This document shows, one piece after another, positions 1 to 8,179 of a stretch of 34,289 nt of DNA. Every line of letters starts with the position of its first letter. Position 1 is the first letter of the stretch. The stretch is from contig JBJEPX010000068.1 of assembly GCA_051881455.1 (NCBI GenBank), positions 1 to 34,289 on the forward strand, read 5' to 3'. The DNA is from Fimenecus sp051881455. Lineage in GTDB: Bacteria; Bacillota; Clostridia; Oscillospirales; Acutalibacteraceae. The translations under genes and the position numbers were made by a program. The notes under the pieces were generated by a model that saw only the letters and a program-made list of their open reading frames with translations, searched no databases and was not told the DNA's origin.

Positions 1-242
1 TGCAAGAGCAAATGGCAAACGATGAAAATATCTCATATTGGATAAATAATAGTGGAAGAGGCGAAGAATTTGCAACTGTCAGTGCAGACCACAATTTCTA
101 TTGGAATGAAAACGGTGATTTAGTAATTATCTTTGACAAATACGAGGTTGCCCCCGGCTCAATGGGAACTCCCGAATTTGTTATAGGTAGAGATGTTATT
201 AAGGATATTTTGAAATCGGAGTTTAAAGATGTTATTTCATAA
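1..242 (+). CDS. DUF3298-containing protein, C-terminal fragment (cut by window start)
   Basis: The reading frame is open from base 3 with no stop before 242, so the gene starts outside the window and only its last 80 or so residues are seen. The segment FYWNENGDLVIIFDKYEVAPG followed by a G-x-P-E-F-x-I stretch is typical of the C-terminal half of DUF3298, a domain found in RsiV-type anti-sigma factors and in secreted or membrane-anchored proteins of Firmicutes. In RsiV this extracellular domain binds lysozyme, but many DUF3298 proteins have no known ligand. No membrane segment is visible in the part present, so whether this is an anti-sigma factor or a lipoprotein cannot be decided. The ATG at 12 is internal and not taken as the start. 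Confidence 0.7.
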   Translation, partial: QEQMANDENISYWINNSGRGEEFATVSADHNFYWNENGDLVIIFDKYEVAPGSMGTPEFVIGRDVIKDILKSEFKDVIS

Positions 243-315
243 TATGAAGTTATTTCTTTTACAAAATCTATTGAAAAAACGACAATTAGCGTGTATAATA
301 TCGTTGTTGGCGTGA

Positions 316-456
316 CAACACGATGACAACAAAAATCTTGACAGTCCATATTTTACGGATAATCTGAACACTCCCGATAATATGAGTAAAAATACCCATA
401 CAAAATTGTTTAAGTTACAGTTTTCGGGAGCGAGTGGGAATGATTTGAAAGCATAA
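316..456 (+). pseudogene. Possible remnant of the 3' end of a gene
   Basis: After a stop at 313-315 a frame stays open for 46 codons to a TAA at 454-456 and ends immediately before a strong terminator at 461-508. Its only ATG is mid-frame, without a ribosome binding site. It reads as a polar tail (end ...LQFSGASGNDLKA). The position directly before a terminator is what a decayed gene tail would look like. I recognise no family, and it may be chance. The rest of 243-650 holds no gene that I can see. Confidence 0.25.
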
Positions 457-460
457 AATT

Positions 461-508
461 AACTCCTAAAATCCAGCGATTAAGCGGATTTTAGGAGTTT
501 TCTTTTTG
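461..508 (+). terminator. Rho-independent terminator
   Basis: The arms at 461-474 and 486-499 (AACTCCTAAAATCC with its exact reverse complement) enclose an 11-nt loop and are followed by TTTCTTTTTG. The 14-bp perfect stem makes this a strong terminator for whatever precedes the GH2 gene. Confidence 0.85.
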
Positions 509-650
509 TGCGCGATAACAATTTGATAACAGGAAATTGAGGTCGGTTATTCTGTGATGCAAATAATTTGCGAGTTGTATCGTTTTTTAGATTTTTACTT
601 TATTCACCACATTTAAAGTTTGTGTGCAATACAAAAGCGCGTTAAAAATA

Positions 651-679
651 TTGCAATAAGCACAGGTTTATAGTAAAAT
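651..679 (+). promoter_or_regulatory. Sigma-A-type promoter of the GH2 gene
   Basis: TTGCAA (651-656), a 17-bp spacer, then TAAAAT (674-679), 35 bp upstream of the ATG at 715. It is a good match to the housekeeping consensus with ideal spacing. No catabolite-repression (cre) site could be recognised with confidence. Confidence 0.65.
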
Positions 680-714
680 CAACACAAAGAAATTGTTTTT
701 TGGGGAGTGGAGAA

Positions 715-2457
715 ATGAAAAGTATCAGTTTGCATCCTAATCCTATTTTTGAAAGGGAAAACTGGCAAAGTCTGAACGGCGAATGGGACTTTGGATTTTC
801 TAAAAAAGCGATCAAAAACTACAAATCTTTAAGTGAACAGAAAGCTTTGGATTTTTACAGGCAATCTGTTTGCACGCACAAAATAAATGTGCCGTTTTGT
901 ATTGAAAGCGCGCTTTCGGGAATCGGATACACGGGCTTTTTAAACCGTGTCTGGTACAAAAAGCGTATAAATATTACTCCGAACGGCAACAGGGTGTTTT
1001 TACATATCGGCGCCGCCGACTACAAAACCACGGTAATACTCAACGGGAAGCTTGCAGGCAGTCACAAGGGCGGCTATACGCCTATGTGTTTTGATATAAC
1101 GGATTTTGCGGTTGAGGGTGAAAACGAGTTATATATCCTTTGCGAAGATAACACCAGAGACGGTCTGATTGCAAGCGGAAAACAAAGCAACAGAAAGAAA
1201 TCCTATGCCTGCTCTTACACAAGAACCACGGGCATTTGGCAAAGTGTTTATATTGAATATACGCCCAATGATTATGTGAAAACTTTTAAGCTTATCCCCT
1301 CTTTAAAGCACGGCAACATAACCGTTGAATTGGATTTATGCGGCACGGAAAGCCTTGAAATAACCGCATATCTTGACGAAAAAAATGTTGGCGCAAAGTG
1401 CATAGAAGGAGCGTCGGGCTTTGTTATTGTTCAAATTCCCATAAGCGACATCAAAGCTTGGGAACTCGGGAACGCCGTGCTTTATGATTTAGAAATAAAA
1501 TTCGGCGACGACAAGGTAAGCAGTTATTTCGGTTTAAGAGATATTGCCCTTGACGGATTCAAATTTATGCTCAACGGCAAAAGCGTATTTCAAAGGACCG
1601 TGCTTGACCAAGGCTTTTACAGAAAAGGAATATATACCGCTGAAAATGACGAGGAATTAAAGCGGGATATTGCGCTTTCCATGGCGCTCGGATTTAACGG
1701 GGCACGGCTTCATCAAAAGGTTTTTGACCCGCGCTTTCTGTATTTCTGTGACTGTATGGGGTATATGGTATGGGGCGAATACGCCAACTGGGGGCTGGAT
1801 TATTCCAATCCCAAGGCGGTGGATATTTTCCTGAACGAATGGGGCGAAACCCTGCGGCGCGATTATAATCACCCTGCGATTATCGGTTGGTGTCCCTTTA
1901 ATGAAACATGGAATTACAGGGGCAGAAAGCAATATGACCCATTACTCAAAACCGTTTATGAATACACAAAGGAATTTGACCGTACAAGACCTTGCATAGA
2001 CACAAGCGGCAATTTCCATGTTGTAACCGATATTTACGATGTGCACGATTATCGGGGCGAATTTGAGGAATTTCGCAAAAGCTATGAAAAGCTTATGACA
2101 GACGGTGAGCTTTATGAACATGTTTTGAAGGACAATCCCGGGCGGCAGAAATACAACGGTGAGCCTGTATTTATCAGTGAATACGGCGGCATCAAGTGGG
2201 AATCTGACAAGCAATATGAATCGTGGGGATACGGCAACGATGTTAAAACCGAGGAAGAATGGCTTGAACGCTACAAAGGACTGACCGAAACCATACTCGA
2301 CAACGCGCGTATGCTGGGATTTTGTTACACACAACTTTATGATGTGGAGCAAGAGCAAAACGGACTCTATACCTACGACAGAGAAAAGAAATTCAGCGAA
2401 AAAATCTATGAGGAAATCAAAAAAATCAACACTCGAAAAGCCGCCATAGAGCTATAA
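715..2457 (+). CDS. Glycoside hydrolase family 2 protein (beta-galactosidase/beta-glucuronidase-like)
   Basis: A 580-residue retaining beta-glycosidase of the compact GH2 type, similar in length to beta-glucuronidases. The order is an N-terminal sugar-binding jelly roll (about residues 5-175, with IGAADYKTTVILNGK), an Ig-like sandwich (about 180-270), and the TIM barrel from about 275. The predicted acid/base is Glu397 in CPFNETW and the nucleophile Glu489 in VFISEYGG. No signal peptide is present, so it should act in the cytoplasm on imported oligosaccharides. A TTG at 700 opens the frame further, but the ATG at 715 is preferred because GGGGAGTGGAG lies just upstream of it and within the extension. 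It stands alone after its own promoter, with no transporter or regulator beside it. Substrate is uncertain: galactoside, glucuronide and mannoside activities all occur in such proteins. Confidence 0.88.
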   Translation: MKSISLHPNPIFERENWQSLNGEWDFGFSKKAIKNYKSLSEQKALDFYRQSVCTHKINVPFCIESALSGIGYTGFLNRVWYKKRINITPNGNRVFLHIGAADYKTTVILNGKLAGSHKGGYTPMCFDITDFAVEGENELYILCEDNTRDGLIASGKQSNRKKSYACSYTRTTGIWQSVYIEYTPNDYVKTFKLIPSLKHGNITVELDLCGTESLEITAYLDEKNVGAKCIEGASGFVIVQIPISDIKAWELGNAVLYDLEIKFGDDKVSSYFGLRDIALDGFKFMLNGKSVFQRTVLDQGFYRKGIYTAENDEELKRDIALSMALGFNGARLHQKVFDPRFLYFCDCMGYMVWGEYANWGLDYSNPKAVDIFLNEWGETLRRDYNHPAIIGWCPFNETWNYRGRKQYDPLLKTVYEYTKEFDRTRPCIDTSGNFHVVTDIYDVHDYRGEFEEFRKSYEKLMTDGELYEHVLKDNPGRQKYNGEPVFISEYGGIKWESDKQYESWGYGNDVKTEEEWLERYKGLTETILDNARMLGFCYTQLYDVEQEQNGLYTYDREKKFSEKIYEEIKKINTRKAAIEL

Positions 2458-2647
2458 ATGAATGCTCTTTATTTTGAGTTGTGTAAAGAATGATTAGGGA
2501 TTTCTAAGCGGAGTGCCCGTTTTTATTAAAGAGACACTTTATAATTCAGTCAGGCCGCATTGATGATACTACTAAGGAAAAAGAATGTATTATGACTTGG
2601 CATTGGAAATAAATATGTAACAGAAAAAAGCAAAAGCGAGGCATTGT

Positions 2648-3526
2648 ATGAAAAGTCTTAAAATAGCATTGTTGCAAATTCTTCCTGAAAACACATTAGA
2701 GGGAAACCGCATAAAAGGCGCGGTTTACTGCAAAAAGGCGAAAGATATGGGTGCGGATATTGCCCTGTTTCCCGAAATGTGGAGTTGCGGATATAAAATT
2801 CCCAAGGATTTGAATGAATTAAAGAGTTCCGCCGTATCTGCCGACGGAGATTTTGTAAGATTTTTCGGCACATTGGCAAAGGAACTTAAAATGGCAATCG
2901 GTATAACTTTTTTGGAACAATTTGAGCCCTTGCCGAGAAATACATTTTGCCTGTTCGACCGTTTCGGCAAAAAGAAGCTGACTTATGCAAAGGTGCACAC
3001 CTGCGATTTCGGCGACGAATGTCGGCTTACACACGGCGAGGATTTTTATGTTGCCGATTTAGACACGGAAAAAGGTACGGTGAAAGTGGGCGCTATGATT
3101 TGTTATGACCGTGAATTTCCCGAAAGTGCACGGATTTTAATGCTCAAAGGTGCGGAACTGATTTTAGTACCCAACTCCTGTCCTATGGAAATCAACCGCA
3201 TTTCCCAACTGCGGGCGCGCGCCTTTGAAAATATGGTGGGCATTGCCACCTGCAACTATCCTGAGGGAAAAGAGGGCTGCAACGGTCACTCCACGGCGTT
3301 TGACGGCATTGCATACCGTCCCGATGAGCCGTGTTCAAGAGATACGCTGATTATTGAGGCGGGAGAACAAGAGGGAATTTACCTTGCCGATTTTCCTATG
3401 GACGAAATCCGTGCATACCGTGAAAATGAGGTGCACGGCAGCGCTTACCGCCGCCCCGATAAGTATCACATTTTGATTAGCGAGGAAAAGAGAGAGCCTT
3501 TTCTCCGTGACGATTACAGAAAGTGA
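2648..3526 (+). CDS. Carbon-nitrogen hydrolase (nitrilase superfamily amidohydrolase)
   Basis: A 292-residue single-domain member of the nitrilase superfamily, which hydrolyses C-N bonds of amides, carbamoyl compounds or nitriles through a Glu-Lys-Cys triad. All three residues are visible: Glu43 in LFPEMW, Lys115 in LTYAKVH and Cys152 in MICYDREFPE. Length and motif spacing match N-carbamoylputrescine amidase, omega-amidase and YafV-like branches. The MICYDREFPESAR context fits omega-amidase/carbamoyl hydrolases better than true nitrilases. The start has a modest SD (GCGAGG). Cytoplasmic, no signal peptide. The next gene begins 6 bp downstream, so the two are probably cotranscribed. The substrate cannot be named. 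The 190-bp gap before it (2458-2647) holds no clear gene. Confidence 0.87.
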   Translation: MKSLKIALLQILPENTLEGNRIKGAVYCKKAKDMGADIALFPEMWSCGYKIPKDLNELKSSAVSADGDFVRFFGTLAKELKMAIGITFLEQFEPLPRNTFCLFDRFGKKKLTYAKVHTCDFGDECRLTHGEDFYVADLDTEKGTVKVGAMICYDREFPESARILMLKGAELILVPNSCPMEINRISQLRARAFENMVGIATCNYPEGKEGCNGHSTAFDGIAYRPDEPCSRDTLIIEAGEQEGIYLADFPMDEIRAYRENEVHGSAYRRPDKYHILISEEKREPFLRDDYRK

Positions 3527-3532
3527 TTTTAT

Positions 3533-3994
3533 ATGATTATCAGAAAATACACTCCCAGTGACTGCCCTGAAATTATAAAACTTTTCTATGATACAGTTCA
3601 TACTGTAAATGCGAAGGACTATACAAAAGAGCAGTTGGACGCTTGGGCTGCAAAAGACACCGACGAAGACCGCTGGAACAGTTCATTTCTTGAACATTAC
3701 ACCATTGTTGCTGCTGAAAAAGGTGTAATTGTCGGCTTTGGTGATATTGACAGCACAGGATATTTAGACCGTTTGTATGTTCACAAGGATTTTCAGCGTA
3801 AGGGAATTGCATCTGCAATTTGCAATGAACTTGAAAAATCGTGCATTACAGATAAAATAAGCACGCATGCATCTGTGACGGCGAAGCCTTTTTTTGAGCA
3901 TCGGGGGTATAAAGTTATTAAGACGCGGTATGTAAAAAGGCACGGGATTGAACTGCGGAATTATCTGATGATAAAGCACGTAAAAAATATGTAA
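3533..3994 (+). CDS. GNAT family N-acetyltransferase
   Basis: A 153-residue GNAT fold protein, using acetyl-CoA to acetylate an amine. It begins with MIIRKYTPSDCPEIIKLFYDTV, the usual beta1-alpha1 of the family. The acetyl-CoA binding motif A is seen as LDRLYVHKDFQRKGIASAI (about residues 81-99), with QRKGIA standing for Q/R-x-x-G-x-G/A. The C-terminal part (FFEHRGYKVIKTRYVKRHGIEL) resembles the YafP/ElaA-like group. It lies 6 bp after the amidohydrolase gene with a weak ribosome binding site, so translational coupling is likely. Substrate unknown; in small stand-alone GNATs it may be a metabolite, an antibiotic or a protein N-terminus. Confidence 0.88.
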   Translation: MIIRKYTPSDCPEIIKLFYDTVHTVNAKDYTKEQLDAWAAKDTDEDRWNSSFLEHYTIVAAEKGVIVGFGDIDSTGYLDRLYVHKDFQRKGIASAICNELEKSCITDKISTHASVTAKPFFEHRGYKVIKTRYVKRHGIELRNYLMIKHVKNM

Positions 3995-4022
3995 TATTTG
4001 CAGATTTTATTGTGAATAATTC

Positions 4023-4051
4023 TTGAAATGTTGTTTTAAATAAGATATAAT
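4023..4051 (+). promoter_or_regulatory. Sigma-A promoter of guaA
   Basis: TTGAAA (4023-4028), exactly 17 bp, then TATAAT (4046-4051), 61 bp upstream of the guaA ATG. This is a near-consensus promoter. The leader of about 55 nt is too short for a purine riboswitch with expression platform, and none is visible. Confidence 0.8.
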
Positions 4052-4112
4052 ACTTTTATTGTTTAAAATGGCGAAAAGTTGTTTAAAAATATTGTTGTAT
4101 GGAGGAATTATT

Positions 4113-5093
4113 ATGCAAAGCAATGTACGCCCCGAAAATATGGAGCGCATTACTACAAAAGCGCTTGCCGACGCTTTTATAGCAGAGCAGGTAGATGAAA
4201 TCCGCCGTCAGGTAGGCGATAAAAAGGTTCTTTTAGCCCTTTCGGGCGGTGTTGACTCATCGGTTGTTGCCGCACTTCTTATCAAGGCTATCGGCAAACA
4301 GCTTGTATGTGTTCATGTTAATCACGGACTTATGAGAAAAGGCGAAAGCGAGCAGGTTATTGAGGTTTTCCGCAATCAGCTTGACGCAAACCTTATTTAT
4401 ATTGATGCAACCGACCGTTTCCTGGACCTGCTTGCAGGCGTTGAGGACCCCGAAACAAAGAGAAAAATTATCGGCGGTGAATTTATCAAGGTATTTGATG
4501 AAGAGGCTCGCAAGCTTGAAGGTATCTCTTTCCTTGCACAGGGTACGATTTATCCCGATATTCTGGAAAGCGACGGAGTTAAGGCTCACCACAATGTAGG
4601 CGGCCTTCCCGAAGAAATGAATTTTGAACTTGTTGAGCCCGTGAAGCTTCTTTTCAAGGACGAGGTTCGTGTTGTAGGTTCTGCTCTCGGTCTTCCCGAT
4701 TCAATGGTTTACCGTCAGCCCTTCCCCGGCCCCGGACTGGGCGTTCGCTGCACAGGCGCTATTACCCGCGACAGACTCCACACTTTGCGTGAAGCTGACG
4801 CGATTTTGCGTGAGGAATTTGATAAAGCAGGTCTTACAAGCAAGGTTTGGCAGTTCTTTACCGTTGTTCCCGATTTCCGTTCAACAGGCGTAAGAAACGG
4901 CAAGCGCACATTTGACTGGCCCGTAATTATCCGTGCTGTAAATACTGTTGACGCTATGACTGCAACCGTTCCCGAAATCGACTGGGCATTGCTTAAAAAG
5001 ATTACTGACAGAATTTTGGCAGAGGTTCCCGGAGCGGGCAGAGTGCTTTACGATTTAAGCCCCAAGGCGCCTGCTACCATCGAGTGGGAATAG
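4113..5093 (+). CDS. guaA: GMP synthase, ATP-pyrophosphatase subunit without glutaminase domain
   Basis: A 326-residue protein that activates XMP with ATP and aminates it to GMP. It has the PP-loop SGGVDSS (residues 44-50), the HHNVGGLPEEMNFELVEP segment, and the complete C-terminal dimerisation/XMP-binding domain, ending in the canonical PATIEWE. The ordinary bacterial enzyme is about 510-525 residues and starts with a class I glutamine amidotransferase domain of about 190 residues; that domain is absent here. The ATG at 4113 follows GGAGGAATTATT and is itself behind a promoter at 4023-4051, so the missing domain has not been lost by a nearby frameshift. The organisation equals the archaeal GuaAb subunit, implying either a separate glutaminase subunit elsewhere or use of free ammonia. 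An ATG at 4059 opens the frame earlier but has no ribosome binding site. Confidence 0.92.
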   Translation: MQSNVRPENMERITTKALADAFIAEQVDEIRRQVGDKKVLLALSGGVDSSVVAALLIKAIGKQLVCVHVNHGLMRKGESEQVIEVFRNQLDANLIYIDATDRFLDLLAGVEDPETKRKIIGGEFIKVFDEEARKLEGISFLAQGTIYPDILESDGVKAHHNVGGLPEEMNFELVEPVKLLFKDEVRVVGSALGLPDSMVYRQPFPGPGLGVRCTGAITRDRLHTLREADAILREEFDKAGLTSKVWQFFTVVPDFRSTGVRNGKRTFDWPVIIRAVNTVDAMTATVPEIDWALLKKITDRILAEVPGAGRVLYDLSPKAPATIEWE

Positions 5094-5333
5094 CCGCCGA
5101 GCGCTGCCGGTGGCAGATGAAGCGAGAGCGGCTATTTGTGCAAAATAAGGAGCAATGCGAAGCGGTGCGAGCAGTGCGACTATATTTTGTGTGGGCGAAA
5201 CCGCCGAGCGCTGCCGGTGGCAGATGAAGCGAGATAGGTTATTTGTGCAAAATAAGGAGCAATGCGAAGCGGTGCGAGCAGTGCGACTATATTTTGTGTG
5301 GGCGAAACCGTCGAGCGCTGCCGGTGGCAGATG
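5094..5333. repeat. 107-bp tandem repeat, 2.25 copies
   Basis: Copies run 5094-5200, 5201-5307 and a partial 5308-5333, directly after the guaA stop. Each begins with CCGCCGAGCGCTGCCGGTGG or a one-base variant. Copies 1 and 2 differ only by a few bases around 5126-5133 and 5235-5240. Each holds small palindromes such as CTGCC-ggt-GGCAG. The repeat is open in several frames on both strands, but these translate as Cys/Arg-rich low-quality peptides, so it is treated as non-coding. Confidence 0.85.
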
Positions 5334-5379
5334 TATAAATGAGTTTATAACAAAATGTTTTTGATGTGGAGAGAAAAGG

Positions 5380-6618
5380 ATGAATTTTACCAGGAAAAAC
5401 ATTAAAATTATCCTCGGTATAATTACATTTACCGTTGTTTTGTTTGCGGCGTCACAGCATTTATCGGTTGTTGCGGCTGTAATATCGGAAATATTAAGCA
5501 TATTAGCTCCTGTGACAATTGGGCTTTGTCTTGCTTTCATATTAAATATACCGATGTCACTTTTAGAACGCAATGTTTTTGCATTTACGCAAAAAAGCAA
5601 GCATAATGCCGTGAAAAAGCTTTCAAGGCCCGCAAGCCTTATTACAACGATAATTTTAGCGCTAGGCTTTTTTGCTGTTTTGCTGCTTATAATCATTCCG
5701 CAACTTAAAGATGCTGTTGTTATGCTCGTCAATAAATTTCCGGTTTATTACGAATCATTTGTTGAATGGGTTGATCATACAACAGTACGCCTTAATCTTG
5801 AAATCAACACGGAATTTTTGCATAATCCAAGATTCGATTTTGACAGGATTTCGCAAATGGTCCAAAAGGTATTTAACAAGGAAAACGCTGATACTATTGT
5901 GAACACAACGGTGGGCGTAACATCATCTGTTGTTTCCGGTATTACCGACTTCGCATTGGGCTTTGTAATTGCAGTTTATACTCTTGCGGAAAAAGAAAAA
6001 ATCGGTAAATTTACAGATAAAATTTTAAAAAGAATTATGCCCGTAAAGGCATATAAAAAAATCAATGAAATTGCTTCGGTTGCCGCCGACTCATTTTCAA
6101 GTTTTATCTCGGGGCAGTTTACCGACGCTTTAATTCTTGGAGTTTTGTGTTTTATCGGTATGGTCATTTTCAGGTTGCCCTATGCCGCAGCAGTTTCGGT
6201 TGTTATAGGCGTTTTTGCTTTGCTCCCCGTAATCGGTCCGATTATCGGCGAAGCAATCGGGTGCTTTATTATTTTTATGGCAAGTCCCTTAAAGGCGCTC
6301 TTTTTCCTTATCTTTATACTTCTGCTTCAAGCAATAGATAATAATTTTATCTATCCCCGTATAATGGGAAAATCCGTTGGGCTTCCGGGTATTTTAGTTC
6401 TTATTGCTGTTATTATCGGCGGAAATATCGGCGGAATTTTAGGCGTGCTTTTAGGAGTTCCGGTTGCATCTGCATTATATGCAATTATTGTTGCATGGCT
6501 AAAAAAGAAAGATGATACCGCATGTGTATCAAATTGCGATACGCAAACAGACGGTGAATCAAAAAGTAATACATCGGATAATTCTGAGAAGAATACCGAT
6601 GAAGAAGTTAATTATTAG
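5380..6618 (+). CDS. AI-2E family transporter (DUF20/PerM-like permease)
   Basis: A 412-residue integral membrane protein of the AI-2E transporter family (YdiK/TqsA/PerM relatives). It has about eight hydrophobic segments: two or three at the N-terminus (about 8-55), one at about 80-105, and the characteristic cluster in the C-terminal half (about 185-370) with LLPVIGPIIGE and a late glycine-rich IIGGNIGGILGVLLGVPVA. The middle part (about 110-185) is the usual soluble insertion. The tail of about 40 residues is acidic and polar. Members have been linked to autoinducer-2 export and, in other lineages, to Na+/H+ antiport, so the substrate is uncertain. RBS GGAGAG lies upstream of the ATG. The long antisense frame under its 5' end is not considered real. 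Confidence 0.88.
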   Translation: MNFTRKNIKIILGIITFTVVLFAASQHLSVVAAVISEILSILAPVTIGLCLAFILNIPMSLLERNVFAFTQKSKHNAVKKLSRPASLITTIILALGFFAVLLLIIIPQLKDAVVMLVNKFPVYYESFVEWVDHTTVRLNLEINTEFLHNPRFDFDRISQMVQKVFNKENADTIVNTTVGVTSSVVSGITDFALGFVIAVYTLAEKEKIGKFTDKILKRIMPVKAYKKINEIASVAADSFSSFISGQFTDALILGVLCFIGMVIFRLPYAAAVSVVIGVFALLPVIGPIIGEAIGCFIIFMASPLKALFFLIFILLLQAIDNNFIYPRIMGKSVGLPGILVLIAVIIGGNIGGILGVLLGVPVASALYAIIVAWLKKKDDTACVSNCDTQTDGESKSNTSDNSEKNTDEEVNY

Positions 6619-6667
6619 GCTTTTGCCTTTTAATATATTGTGTTGTGTGTTTTTTCAGGAGTGAATT

Positions 6668-8152
6668 ATGGGTAAATTAGGCTTTGATAACGACAAATAC
6701 CTTCGTATGCAATCGGAGCATATCAAGGAAAGAATCAGCAAATTCGGAGGTAAGCTTTATCTTGAATTCGGCGGAAAGATTTTTGACGATTACCATGCGT
6801 CAAGAGTTCTCCCCGGCTTTAAGCCCGACAGCAAGATGAATATGCTTTTACAGCTTAAAGACGACGCTGAAATCATTATTGCAATCTGCGCCAAGGACAT
6901 TGAAAAGAACAAAATCCGCAGTGATATAGGTATTACTTACGACCTTGATGTTCTGCGTCTTATTGATATTTTCAACAGCTTCGGTCTTTTTGTGGGCGGT
7001 GTTGTGCTTACACAGTACGCAAGCCAGCCTGCGGCAATAGTGTTTGAGCAGAAGCTTAAATCGTTGGGCATAAAGGTTTACCGCCACTATCCGATTGATA
7101 ATTATCCTACCGATATTCCGCTTATTGTAAGCGAAAACGGATACGGTAAAAATGATTATATTGAAACTACCCATTCACTTGTTGTTATCACCGCTCCGGG
7201 TCCCGGCAGCGGAAAGATGGCAGTTTGCCTTTCTCAGCTTTATCACGAGCATCAAAGAGGAATTAAAGCGGGATATGCAAAATTTGAAACCTTCCCTATA
7301 TGGAATCTTCCGCTTAAACACCCTGTTAACCTTGCTTATGAGGCTGCGACCGCCGACTTAAAGGATGTCAATATGATTGACCCCTTCCATCTTGAAGCCT
7401 ACGGCAAAACAACGGTAAATTACAACAGAGATGTTGAGATTTTCCCTGTACTGAACACTATTTTTGAGCGTATTTACGGTCAGTCCCCATATAAATCCCC
7501 TACCGATATGGGTGTTAATATGGCGGGCAACTGCATTTTCGATAACGAAGCCGTTTGCCACGCCTCAAAAATGGAAATTATCCGCCGTTACTGCAATTAT
7601 CTTGTTATGCAAAAAAATAACAAGAATGTGTCGGACGAGCTTTATAAAATTGACCTTATTATGAAGCAGCTTAATATTTCCACCGATGACAGAGCCGTGA
7701 TTTCCGCTTCACTTGAACTTTCAAGGAAAACCAACTCCCCTGTTACGGCGATTGAGCTTAATGACGGACGGATTATCACGGGAAAAACCTCTGAGCTTCT
7801 CAGCGCCTCCTCGGCGGTACTCTTAAACGCTCTCAAAGCGCTTGCAAACATCAGTGATGATACGCTTTTGATAACTCCTACGGTTATTGAGCCCATTAAA
7901 AAGCTGAAATCTGCTTCGCTGCATGAGCGTGACACGAGCCTGCACCCCGACGAAATTCTTATTGCGCTTTCAATTTGTGCAACCATGAATCCCCTTGCAC
8001 AAAAGGCACTTGAAGCAATAAAGTATTTAAGAGGAAGCGACGCCCACTCTACTGTTGTACTTTCGGATGCCGACACAGAGGTTTTCCGCAAATTAGGTAT
8101 TACCGTAACTTTTGAGCCCTATAAAAACAACGATAATCTTTACTACAACTAA
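6668..8152 (+). CDS. DUF1846 domain-containing protein (UPF0371)
   Basis: A 494-residue soluble protein matching DUF1846 over its full length. Recognisable features are the N-terminal GFDNDKYLRMQSEHIKERI and GGKLYLEFGGKIFDDYHASR, a glycine-rich loop TAPGPGSGKMAVCLSQLYHE at about 175-194, and VNMAGNCIFDN near 280. The TAPGPGSGK loop suggests a nucleotide or phosphate contact. Members occur widely in Firmicutes and are about 490-500 residues, but no biochemical role is established that I can cite. The start follows AGGAGTGAATT. It is 27 bp upstream of pyrG and may be cotranscribed with it. Confidence 0.93.
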   Translation: MGKLGFDNDKYLRMQSEHIKERISKFGGKLYLEFGGKIFDDYHASRVLPGFKPDSKMNMLLQLKDDAEIIIAICAKDIEKNKIRSDIGITYDLDVLRLIDIFNSFGLFVGGVVLTQYASQPAAIVFEQKLKSLGIKVYRHYPIDNYPTDIPLIVSENGYGKNDYIETTHSLVVITAPGPGSGKMAVCLSQLYHEHQRGIKAGYAKFETFPIWNLPLKHPVNLAYEAATADLKDVNMIDPFHLEAYGKTTVNYNRDVEIFPVLNTIFERIYGQSPYKSPTDMGVNMAGNCIFDNEAVCHASKMEIIRRYCNYLVMQKNNKNVSDELYKIDLIMKQLNISTDDRAVISASLELSRKTNSPVTAIELNDGRIITGKTSELLSASSAVLLNALKALANISDDTLLITPTVIEPIKKLKSASLHERDTSLHPDEILIALSICATMNPLAQKALEAIKYLRGSDAHSTVVLSDADTEVFRKLGITVTFEPYKNNDNLYYN

Positions 8153-8179
8153 CAAACACACAACATAGGAGTTGATTTT

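Noticed and set aside
2505..2610. Short open stretch ending ...CIMTWHWK before the amidohydrolase gene
   Set aside because: It could be a gene-tail remnant, but it lacks a start, an SD and any family resemblance, and is short enough to arise by chance.
5094..5333. CRISPR or coding repeat after guaA
   Set aside because: Copies are contiguous without spacers; the frames through them are present on both strands and not protein-like.
5055..5732. A 225-residue minus-strand frame over the 107-bp repeat and the 5' end of the AI-2E permease
   Set aside because: It overlaps two well-supported plus-strand genes (guaA end and the permease). Its product is Ser/Thr/Ala-rich with no recognisable motif and no SD.
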